From Cafeteria roenbergensis (Eukaryota > Sar > Bigyra > Bicosoecida > Cafeteriaceae): DNA of 64,000 nt. The DNA is taken from the NCBI GenBank assembly GCA_008330645.1, contig VLTN01000072.1, positions 62,001-126,000 on the forward strand, in the 5' to 3' direction. Position numbers and translations under genes: made by a program. This document shows positions 10,925 through 21,065 of this stretch, in pieces (within the stretch, counting starts at the first letter, position 1; the number at the start of each line of letters is the position of its first letter). The notes beneath the pieces are model-generated. The model was not told the origin of the DNA, ran no database searches, and was given only the letters and a program-made list of their open reading frames with translations.

Positions 10925-13900
10925 TCATGCCCTGGCAGGATCAGTGTTGCTCCCGCTGATGCTGGGCACAGAAGCGTCGGCGGGCGCAGCTGGGCCGACC
11001 CCCGTGGCGGCCGAGCCCGCCGTGCCGCCGGTGCCCGCTCTCGACCTGGCGGCTTGCGAGCCGGGCTCCTCCCTCGCCAGGTCCTCGGCCGCCGCCCTGA
11101 GCCCCTCCGCTCGATGGGTGTGCCCGGCCGCCTCGGCCCTGAGTGCGCCGAGCTGGTAAGCAAAGAGCGTGGCCTTCCGCGGCGACGGGCCGTCCTGCGA
11201 CCGACGCCACACGCGCACGTGGCCGTCGCTGTCCGCCAGCAGGTCGGCGCGCGCGCCCGCCGCAGTCACGAACCAGTCCACGCGCAGCGCTCCCCTGCCC
11301 GCGTGCGGCCGCGCTCCGTCCCGCCGCAGCGGCTTGGTCGCGGCGGGCTGCTCCAGCAGCGAGCGCCCTCGCCGCGCCTCGCGCATGGACTCTGTGCGCA
11401 CCGGGAGGCTGGCGGCGTGCGGGGGCAGGAGCGGTGACCCTGCCCCCTTGCTGCCGTCGTCGTCCTGCCCGCCCTCTTCCCCTGCGTCCTGCGCTGTGTT
11501 GGTTTGCGTCGGCCGCGCCGGGGACCCACCGCCGTGCTGCGCAGCGGCTCTTCGGGGCCCCGCGGTCACCTCCGCGCTGAGGGGGCTCTTGGGCTGCCAC
11601 CCCGACGTCTTGCCAGAGGCCGTCGTTCCCACGCCCTCGTCAGGCGGCGGCGTGCTGACTAGCTGCCCTGCGGCAGCCAGCACCGTGGCCCCCGCGCCAG
11701 GCCGGAGGTCCCCTGCCCTGGGAGTCATTGTGGCTTCCCAGGCGTGGTGGCTTGACTGCCCTGAGCCGGACCGCACCGTGAGGTGTGCGGGTGGGGCGCC
11801 GGGAGCTGCCGAAGCAGCAGCAGCAGCGGCGGCGGCGGCGGCGGCGGCGGTGCCTGCCGCGGCCGACGCTCTTGCCGGGGCAGGAGGGAGCGCCTGCGCC
11901 AGGTGGCCGTCCAGGGGGGGCGCGAGCCGCTGGGACCCCGGGCGGGACGGGGGAAGCACCGCCATGGCCGACGCGCGCCGGAGGATGCGACGCCGCCGGC
12001 CGCCATGCCCGCCGCCACTGTCGTTCCTGCCGGGAGCAGCAATGGAAAGGCCGGGCGCAGCCTGCGCGCTCTTCGAGGCGCTGATCCCTGGGGGCTGCTG
12101 GTCCGCCATAGGCCGCAGGCTCGGCGACGACCTGGAGGACGGCAGACGGCCGTGGCGCCCGGCAGAGTCAGCAGCAGGGGCAGCAAGGGCGCCCGCGGTC
12201 GACCCGGCCTCTAGATCTGGCCGGCGGGGCTGGATCTTCTCGGCGGCTGCCAGCGGGGGCTTGCGCGAGGCGGCTGCTCCTGCTGCGCGGGTGGGCGCGA
12301 CGAGCTTTGGCACCGCAGGAGCCGGCCCGGCGGGCTTGCGCGCCGTGCTGGCCGCTGGCGCCGAGAGCGCCGGCGTTGCAGGGCTGGAGGTGCCTGCCCC
12401 TGTCCGCGCATCGCTCTTGGCATCCTCCTCCTCGTCAGCGTCCTTGAAGAGCTGGGCGCGCATGCCGCCCATCTTGCGCGTGGACAACACGTACACGCCG
12501 AACAGCACGACCTGCGGGGAGGGGGCGGGGGAGCCACGGATAGCGGACATGCACGCTCGGCGGCGGGTGGGCAGAGCCGCAGTTGCGACACAACGCATCG
12601 GCCGGGGACACACGCCGGGGAGCAGGACGGCAGAGCGGCATGGGGGCGCGACGGCACGACTCACCAGCACAGAGATGGGGAACATTATGAGGTTCACGGT
12701 GCTGAGCCCGTTGAGCTCCTGAAAGTATGCGACGCCTCCCAGGACCGACACCGCGATGTAGGTGCCCTGGAACACCGGCACAACAAACGCCGCGTCGAAG
12801 AAGCGGAGGGCGTGGGCGAGCCACATCTGCTGCACGACGATGAAGAAGACGAGGGCGAGCAGGAAGAGATACGGCGCCGGCTGGTCGAGCTGGGAGTCGC
12901 CGCCGGCGGTCGTCTTGATCGTCTCGGCCACGCTCTTGGCAAAGAGCACGGTCTGCGCGCCAAGGGTCCCTGCCAGGACGGAGACGGAGACTGGGTGCCA
13001 CTGGGCGTAGGGCTCGTAGGCGCTGGGCGGGTCGACGACGTGCTGGGAGCTGGTCGGGGACGCAGCGGGGGACCCCTCCTCCGAGGAACTGTCGCCGGCG
13101 GCATCCTTGGCTTCAGGGGCAGCTGAGGAGGCGCCGGCGCCGGCGCCGGTGCCCGCGTCGGCGGCGCTGCGCTCGCCGCTGGCAGCTCTGCCGCTCTGGA
13201 CCAGCACGCCGAGCTTTGAGTCTGGGCCGTCGCCAGGCGGGGCCGGGCCGGTGCCACTGCTGCGCGGGACAACCACGGCAGCCGGGCGGGGTGCAAGCCC
13301 TCGCGCTCCCGATGCTGCCTCTGCGGCGGAGGGCGACGCCGTCTGGTGAGAGCCGCTTCGAGCCTTTCGCGCTGCTTCCGCTGGGACGATGGTGGCCGCA
13401 GGCTCCGACGGGAGGATGTCGTCGATGCACCGCACGTGCCCCGAGATGGCGCGCGATCGGCGCATGGCCTGGGCCCCGTTCGGGGAGCGGGGCTCGGGCG
13501 CAACCGCCGCTCCGGCAGGCGGGTCCGAGATCCATCCGACGTCCCTGAGCGACGATGCGATCCAGCCCTCCGCCGTGCCGGACGGCGACACAGCCGGCGA
13601 CGCGGGTTCCTCCGATCCCACTTCGATCTCAACCGTGTCGGACGCCGCCCCACTTATGCGCCCGTCCTGGTACAGGCGCACCACGCGCTTCAGCACGCCC
13701 TCTGCCCGCCGCTGGAGGACGAACATCGCCGCCACGATAGCAACCGCGCATGCCATGTACACGATCATGCCTGTGGTGGCGTAGCGTGCGGCGAGCTCGC
13801 TGACCGGCAAGCACGAATCGGACTGATTGCCGAACACGACCGTCATCGTTGCCCCAGCCACGATGAAGAACGTGCCGACGTAGTCTTGCATGTAAATGTT

Positions 13901-14861
13901 CTCGCCAAGCCACCAGTGCGCCAGAAAGATGTTCACCACAAGGGTCAGCGAGCCGACTGGCGTGACGATGCTGGAGGGGGCCAGCCCGTACGAAACAAAG
14001 TCCATGATCGCGCCGACCACGACCAGAACGAACCCGGCCCACCACTTCCACATCTTGACAAAGTGAACGCGCTCCTTGGCTGGCTGCGGGGCTCGCGACG
14101 AGGGCGTGTGGGTGGGGAGCGGGTGCGGGGATTGATCGATTGCAGCGCGGGGTCTCACCGAGGCACTGCAACATGGGGTGGGGGCTTCCTCGGCAGCCGA
14201 GGTGCGGGGCCCTCCGCCGCGGCAGCTGGGGGTGCACGCCGCGGGCTGGGGGCTTGCAGATTGCCCCGGCGTGGCAAGTTTCGGGGCACATGCCATCTCC
14301 CTTCGCGGCGCGGAAAAACAACCGTGCTCGTCGCGCTTCCGCTCACCTTCTTGGCCTCGATGAGGAATCCCCACTTCTGCATGTTCAGGCCCGCGTTGCC
14401 CGCAATCGTCGCCACTGCACTCATCGCCACGCCCTGCGCACGCCTCGACACAGTGACGGGGGGGGGCGGAAAGTCTGGCAAGTGGAACCGGCCGACGCGG
14501 CACCTGCCCGGCATCACGAGGGCACCCCCCCGCTGGCCAGGCCCGCCTCCGCCACCGCCCCCACCCAGGGGCCCGACCCGCTCAGAGCGCCGCGACGCCC
14601 TCTCCCGCTCCAGGGGGCGCGGGAAAGGGGAAGGGGGGCGGGGGGGAGCTCTTCTGGCGGCCGCAAGGGGCCGGAAGGTGCACCCCACCCGCCGGAGGCG
14701 CTGCACGCCGACCCGGGCAGCCCGAGTGCCGATCTCACCACGAAGACGAGGGGCGACCCGACATCGGGCTCGGCGGTGGGGTCGCACATGAGCTTCTGCG
14801 CCTGCCCACCCTCTCGGCACGGCGCCGCTGTGCGCGTTTGCGGTGTAAACAGCCCTGGCAT
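10925..14861 (-). CDS. NIPA-type (DUF803) magnesium transporter, giant
   Basis: Four exons, minus strand: 14861-14739, 14433-14347, 14083-12665, 12511-10925 (1071 residues), all phase 0. The first splice rebuilds transmembrane helix 1 (VFVGVAMSAVATIAG), strong evidence for the model. Then comes the NIPA core: QKWGFLIEAKK, KWWAGFVLVVVGAIMDF, SIVTPVGSLTLVVNIFLA and GTFFIVAGATMTVVFGN. A disordered loop of about 150-200 residues separates the first and last transmembrane groups; the second contains LAGTLGAQTVLFAKS and ends near residue 555. Family members are around 350-450 residues, usually in endosomal or plasma membranes and linked to Mg2+ transport. This one adds a ~500-residue low-complexity cytosolic tail (Ala/Pro/Ser/Arg rich, with a poly-Ala run at ~11820-11850). 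The last intron (12512-12664) is 153 bases, a multiple of three, and has no stop, so the tail could vary by retention. Confidence 0.88.
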
Positions 14862-14969
14862 TGCTTCGGCAGCCGGCGTGAGGCTCTGCTCGCCGGCACC
14901 GCCGACCAGCGAATCCAGGATCTGCGGGCGGCGCACCCCCCCGCATCCCCCGGCGCCGAGGAGCGCGAT
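14862..14969. promoter_or_regulatory. 108-base head-to-head spacer
   Basis: This is the shortest gap between divergent coding starts in the window (NIPA-type transporter and phosphoesterase). Both promoters and both 5' leaders must overlap here or extend into the other gene. No motif is recognised. Confidence 0.45.
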
Positions 14970-17114
14970 ATGGCTGCCCGTGGGGGCGAAGCTGTCGTCC
15001 GCCGCTGCCCGTACCGCATCGTTTTCACGGTGAGCAGCCCCCAGCCGCGGCTCGGCAGCAGCGGCGGGCGTTTCCGGACCTGGAGTCAGTGGAACAGCCG
15101 GACGCGCATCACCCTCTGCGGCTCTCGCCTCCCCCTGCTCCCCCGCAGAGCGACAACCACGGGAACACCGTGCAGCTGCTTCTTGCGGTCGACTTCGCCA
15201 ACGCGTGCCGTGCCGACGTGCTCATCATTGGCGGCGGTGAGCGAGCGGCGCCCCCGCCGGAAATTTGCAAGCATCGTGGCATTCGGTTGCTTGGCGGGGC
15301 AGCCTGTCACGCGCTGGCGGCCCGCGACCGCGCTTCCCCCGCTGCTCCCGTCCGGAGAACCGCGCAGACGTGGCCCCCAAGTGCCAGTACCACGGCGGGA
15401 AGGAGTACTTCAGCACAATGGAGGCTTGCCAGCGAACGTGGCTCCTCGGCCCCTGGAAGCAGGTGCTCCGCCGGGCACGCGCGACGGGCTTGCGAGTGGC
15501 GTACATCCTGGGCAACGGGGACGTGGCCTCAAACTACGACGCTCACGCGTCGTTGGAGCGCGAGGGACTGTGCATGCTGCTCAACTGCCGGCGGCGCCCA
15601 CTGCCGTGGCGCGACGGCACCCCGAGCCCGTTGCAGGCGCTGGGCTACCCATTTGCGCCCCTGAGCTTCTCTGGATTGAAAGACTTCGAGAAGGCCGATC
15701 GGCCTTGCACGGCATCCGAACTGGTGGCGGCAAAGGCTGCTTTGGAAGCGGCAGCCAGCAGCGACAGCCCTCCCGACGCCTCCTGCCGGCCGTTCGAGTT
15801 CACCCCAGACGGAGCGATGCGAGCGGGGCGCACGCATGGGCGCCGCTCGACAAAGACGGTGTCGACTCGCAGGCCAACGCCTGCGGCGGCTGGTGCGGCC
15901 GCGTCTTCAGGGGCAGGGGACGACAGCAGCGACAGCCAGCACGGCGTGGGCCAGCGAGTGGTCCAGGCCTGGCACCCCGTGGTGCTGGACGCCGACCGGG
16001 CTGCCACGGGGGAAACGATCCAGGACGACCTGGCCATGCCGTTGTTTCGCAGTCCTGCAACAGCAGAAGGCGAGATCACCAGTGCCCTGACTCCCGACCT
16101 CGAGGACACGCTCCACAAGGGGGAGGGCCGCGCGCGCAGGCCTTCCTCGCGAGAGCGTCGGCCAAGCCGCCCGTCGCTCTCATCGGCAGACGGCAGCGTC
16201 GCCGCAGGGTCGTCGGCCGGCGCGCCGCCGCCTGAGGCGGGCACCTTGCTGGTGAGCGACGACGACTCCAGCGAGCTGTGGCTGGGAGACAAGTGCACCG
16301 GAGCACTGCCCTGGACGATGTGGCGGCTGACGGACGACTTCGAGTGCCAGCTGGGCCCGAAGCAGATCCCAGCGCTCGCGGAGGTGGGAGAAGCGCTGCG
16401 GCCTCTGCCAGCGGCCAAGCCCAGCTCCAAGGACGAGGCGGCGGCGGCGGCGGCGGCGGCGGCGGGCACCGCCCGCCCCGCTCTTGGGTCGACTGCCCAA
16501 AGCAGGACCATCTTCGTCAGCCACTCACCTCCTTGGGGCTCGGCGCTGGACGCGGTGAGCGTGGACACTGGCCCGCGCCGTCGGCGCGTGTGGGCGATTT
16601 CAGCGCGTGGTTCGGGTTGCTGTGCGCTGACCTCTGAGCTCGCCTCTCCCTGCCGACTGGTGGCTTGCCCCTTCCCTGCTGCCTCCGCTCGCAGACAAAG
16701 ACTGGGAAGTTCGTGGGGTCTGCCTCCATCCGGAGGTACATTGAGGAGACCAGCCCACTTTTGTCTCTTCACGGCCATGTCCACGAGGCGCCGTGCATCT
16801 CGGGGCGATATTTCCAGCGCATGGGACACGAGGGGCAAACGCTAGCTCTGTGCTCTGGCAACGACCCGCTGTACACCATGGATGGCCTCCCAAACACGCT
16901 TCCCGTGATGCGCGATGCATCAGCAAGGCTCAAGGCCGCTGCTGCGGCAAGGAAGCTCGAGCGCGCCACTGACCCTGTCGGGACAAGCGTCGTGCTGGCT
17001 CTGATTGACATCCAGGTGGAAAAGGCGGGCAACCCCGCTGTCTCCCAGACCCGCCGCTATCTCGTGAAAGCCTCCGGGCGGCACATGGCTATGGACTGGT
17101 CAGCGCTCCGGTGA
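14970..17114 (+). CDS. Calcineurin-like metallophosphoesterase
   Basis: Four exons: 14970-15029, 15149-15236, 15368-16554, 16695-17114 (584 residues). Each splice falls inside or next to a metal-site motif, so phase and function agree. SDNHGN (residues 21-26) is motif I, GGD (48-50) motif II and GNGD (98-101) motif III, where GNHD/E is usual. FVSHSPPWGSALDA supplies the later His, and HGHVHE (471-476) the final GH-x-H. Together these give the two-metal centre of the superfamily. A Ser/Ala-rich, mostly disordered insert of some 250 residues, with a poly-Ala run near 16440, sits between motif III and the SHSPP segment. Substrate cannot be told from sequence: related small phosphoesterases act on cyclic nucleotides, dinucleotides or phosphoproteins. 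No signal peptide is seen. Confidence 0.9.
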
Positions 17115-17859
17115 CGACGCCAGAAAGCCTTTCCTTCGTGTGTGCATGCCACAATCGATGCAAGTGTGGCGAGCCCGAGTGCGAAATTCGACAATTTGCA
17201 GCTCTTTCAGGGCTTGTGCCACACAGCTGGACGCGAACAAAGCACCTCGCTGCCGTAAACCCTGTCTGCTCTGAGACGAGACTTGCCTCAGAATTAATCG
17301 ACAGTTGCCTCCCTGGGTCCGATATTGCGCTGTGGCTTTCATAAGAGCACCCCCCGAAAAGGAGAGACTTTTGGGATGCCAAGCGGTGACAAGGAAGGAG
17401 GCAAGCCGAACCCACAGATCCGCGGCGTCACCCAGCTGCTTGTGCGCAGCCCTCAGCGCTTCGGTGAGGGTGGCATTCTCGAGCACCGGTATCTGCCGCC
17501 CAGCTCCACGTTCCGGGGTGTGATCCCATAGCGTGGGCTAAGCCAGACTGCATTCATGTGTCGTATCCTTGCGCGCTCTGTGGATTGGCAGCGGCGCCCT
17601 CCGGCGCGGAGCACGCCGAAGCTGCCGTCACTGCTGCCAGCGGAGGTGGGGCTTGGCGAGGCCCATGGTGGACACGCCGCAGCGAGACCAGGGGCTGCGT
17701 GCAACGCCCTTGCCTGCCGAAGCCGACGCAGGCCGCGCCGGAATGTTCCTCGGGGCGCAAGTATTCCAGGCAGAGCGCGCACAACTCGGGGCGCATGCGG
17801 CCAGCAGCCCGCCCGGCACATCTGCTTGCCCGCCGCGCGGGGCGGAGCTGGCGGGTGCA
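17115..17859. other. Intergenic stretch, no gene seen
   Basis: It lies between two plus-strand genes and is locally less GC-rich (for example about 17270-17345) than the coding DNA. It should hold the 3' end of the phosphoesterase transcript and the promoter of the next gene. An in-frame ATG at 17668 could extend that gene upstream, but the extension looks non-coding. Confidence 0.4.
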
Positions 17860-19824
17860 ATGTCTATCCGCATCAAGTTGAGGTGGGACGGAGGGTCAAA
17901 GGTCGTCACCCTCGCGTCTGGCACGACGATCAGCCAGCTTCGCCAGGAAGCGGCGGCTGCATCAGGCCTCAAGCCGCAGGCCCTCGCCCTTCTGACCGGC
18001 ATTCCGCCAGCAGCCATTGCTGCTGACCCCAGTGCAGCTGCCGCATCAGCAGTGCGGAACGCCTCCGTGGTCGACGTCAGGAGCGCGGGGCCAATTGGCA
18101 CGAGCGGCAGCGCCCCGAGCACATCGGTGGGCGCCAAGGCCACAGCGGGCGGGAAACGGGCAAGAAAGCGACGGGCATCTTCGCCTTTGACAGAGCAGGG
18201 CGGAGGGCGGCACGGGGCGGACGACGAGTACCGCCCAGGGGCCGATTCGGACAGTGACGGCGACGCCCGCATGCAGCCAGGTTCAGCGGCGCTGTCGTGG
18301 GAGCCGACTCGGCGCCGCGCGGCAGCGGTTGCAGCGAGGGCGGCAATGCCTGCTGCGATCAGGCAGGTGGAGGCAGCAGAAGCGGCTCTGCGAGGCCGCG
18401 CGGCGGCGCCGGGCCGGTCGGCCGCGTCGCTTCGTGCCTCGTCTCGGGGCGGCGGGGCCGCAACCCGGGCGCCCCGCCAGAAGCCCGCTGCGATGCAGCA
18501 GCACCAAGGTGCGTCGTCCGGCCCATCGGCTGATTCTAGGCGCGGTAAGACCGCATCCCGCAAGCGTGTCCGGCCGTCAGGCGCGGCAGCCATTCACGGC
18601 GAGGAGGACGCCTCAGCCCGCTTCGCCAACGCCATGGCCGCGGGCGGCGGCCGCGATCGCGTCGGCGGATTTTTCCGCCTGGCTTCCCGCTCCGCGCTGG
18701 AGCGTCAGTACGAGGAGACGAGGGGGGCCGACCGGCTGCGCGCCGCGCTGGCTGGGGAGTGGAGGCTACTGCCGGCGCCGCCCGCGTGCGCACCGCCCTC
18801 CACGGCGGCGGCAACACGCGGTCCTGAGGCAGCGGCCCCGTCGCCTGGCCGGGGCAGCGCGTCCGCTGCTGCCTCCGCGGCTGCTTCCGCGGCTGCTTCC
18901 GCTACACCCGCCGAGGCGCTGCCAGCGGTGCGTGTGAGCTACAAACCCGACCGTGGGCGTGCGTGGGTGGAAGAGGAGGTCACGGACCTGAGTCTGGAGG
19001 CCCTGCAGCAGGTCCTGCGCGTCGTCTCGGCGCCCCTGCTTCGCGCCCAGGAGGAGGCAAAGGCCTCCCCGGGCGCCGACTGGACTGCCGACCCGGCCGT
19101 GCTCGAGCTGGCCGTCGGCCTGCAGCCCCACCGCATGGCCGTCGTTTCGCCGCGCCTGTTCTGGGCGATGGCCCGGCATGCCTCTGCGGGAGTGGCGGGC
19201 GGACTGGCAGAGCTGCTCCCTGAGATCGATTGGACCGACACGAAGCACCGCGTGCGAAAACTCACGGCCAAGGCTGCTGCAGCCGCAGCCGCTACGTCCT
19301 CGAGAAAGCGCCGGCGAGACTCCAGCGACAAAGCGTCGCCCACTGCTTCGGCAGATGCTGCGAGTGCGAACGCCAGCGTGGGAGACGCCGGTGGAGGCGG
19401 CGGGACGGTTTCCACAGGGGTCCCTCCTGCTGCTGCGAGTGACGAGCGCGAGGACGGGCCTGAGAAGCGCTCCCGTGCGGTGCTGCCCTTTGCGGCTCTG
19501 CTGGAGCAGGTGGGAGCCCTGGCCGACGACCCGGAGGCCCTTGCAGCAGCGGTTGGCCTCCCGGCGCACAAGGGCGCCATCCTCCGGGGCGGAGACACGC
19601 AGGAGGCGGTCAGGGTCCTCTTTGGTCCGCGGCTGGCTGACGCGCTGCGCGAGTGTGGCGTGGCGTACCCCAGCGCGGTTGCGCGTGCGCATTCGTCGCA
19701 TGAAGCCGCGATGGAGGCAAGCGAAGGCGGCGACACCGCGACTGAGGACCAGCAGGAGACGCCTGCGTTGGCCAGGCCGCACGACTCGCCGCACGCAACA
19801 ACCGTCGCCTCCTCGTCCTCGTCT

Positions 19825-19871
<47 letters not shown>

Positions 19872-20754
19872 CTCGTCACCACCAGCTCCTCTGGTGAATC
19901 CAGCCTCAGCGGAGGAGCCTGTGGGGGGATGGACAGGCGTCGTTCTGGCGTGCACGCGCGCCCTTGCGGACGCGGTGGCGGGCACTGCCGAGCCCGATCC
20001 CGCAGCCAGGAAGAGCGTGGCAGAGCTCCTTGTTCGCACGATCGAAGACGCCATGTTTGACGACGGCGAGGGCGAAACCGACGGCCACGAGGTCGATGAC
20101 GTAGCCGACGCCGAGCAAGGTGGACACGCTGCCAACGGCTCTTCGGGCGGCCAGAGCAGGCCAGTTACCGACGAGCCCCGCATCGCTGCAGGCTCAAGCG
20201 GCACAAGCAGCAGGACGGACTCCGGCGCAACAGCCGATGCGGTGGTCACGAGCGAGCCTCCGGAGGGCGGCGAGGTGGAGAGCGGTGCCGCGGAGAACGC
20301 CGCCGTTGCGGCTCTGGCACTTGCCAACCTGGTCGGCCGCCGCGCGCGCGTCGCGGTCGCGGCATCCCGAGTCTTGGTGGGGGCAGCCGCCTCGCTAGGG
20401 TGGGCTCCACCTGCAGGCGGCCCGCCTGGCGGCGCTATCGGGGACGAGAACCTGGCGCTTCGCAGCAGTTTGGTTGGCGGAGCCGCGGGGCTGTGGGAGA
20501 GCTTGTCTGCGGCCGGGCTATCGACTCCAGGCGACGTCGTGTCCATTGGCGAAGACGCGCTTCGAAGGGTTGCCGGGGCAGTGACCGGCAGCAAGCGCTG
20601 GCAGACGCGGTTCGGGAGCTGCTTTGGCGAGGGCGCGCTGACGCCCGGATTTGCGGCGTGCGCAGCCTCCGCGCTGCTCAAGGCTGCCACTGAAGAACTC
20701 GGAAGACACGGACAGGAATGGCTGCGATGGGAGGTTTCGCAGCTGCTTGCGTAA
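17860..20754 (+). CDS. Protein with N-terminal ubiquitin-like fold, unknown role
   Basis: One exon, 964 residues from ATG 17860. That start is preferred because the following ~75 residues form a compact domain (MSIRIKLRWDGGSKVVTLA, then TISQLRQEAAAASGL and LLTGIPP). This resembles the UBX/ubiquitin-like N-terminus of OTU1/YOD1-type proteins. No OTU cysteine protease follows. Next come a basic segment (GKRARKRRASS) and an Ala/Arg-rich linker. Two better-ordered parts can be seen: one around FANAMAAGGG to EETRGADRLRAAL, and one around VSYKPDRGRAWVEEEVTDL with helices to LPEIDW. A Lys/Arg-rich patch (SSRKRRRDSS) may be a nuclear signal. A pure poly-Ser tract is encoded at ~19806-19880, followed by an acidic region and an Ala/Gly-rich helical C-terminus. 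I do not recognise the family. Ubiquitin-linked or nuclear roles are guesses from the fold and the basic patches. Confidence 0.75.
19806..19880. repeat. TCG/TCC microsatellite (poly-Ser coding)
   Basis: A run of about 75 bases of TCC/TCG serine codons in a regular TCGTCC-like pattern, in frame within the ubiquitin-like-fold gene. Such tracts vary in length between strains. Confidence 0.9.
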
Positions 20755-21065
20755 CCCGCCGTCGTTCTCACCCAAATTTGCGCGTGGACGGTCAAACACG
20801 CGACGCCTTGACAGCACTCAAAGGAAAATCAACAAGTTGCGGTGCCGGCACGAACGGCATGCACGGGGCCGCAGGCGGGCAGGCATGAAATGGAACAGGC
20901 ATGCTTCCTCCAAAGGAGAATCGGCGTGTGTCGCTGGGGGGCAAAAATGGAAAGAAAGAATGAAAGAAAGAAACCAATACATGCGGAAGCGTGACCCCGT
21001 GGGCAGTCAGCCAAGCTGCTGCTCGGCGCTATGCAGACATTGGGGGAGCCCGGAGGCATTGCAGG
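20755..21065. other. Convergent 3' spacer with AAAG-rich patch
   Basis: Two genes end here from opposite sides. A purine run of AAAG units lies at about 20945-20973. No gene is seen. Confidence 0.5.

Noticed and set aside
18700-20754. OTU-type deubiquitinase in the ubiquitin-like-fold protein
   Set aside because: No Asp-Gly-Asn-Cys catalytic motif or later His was found after the N-terminal domain.
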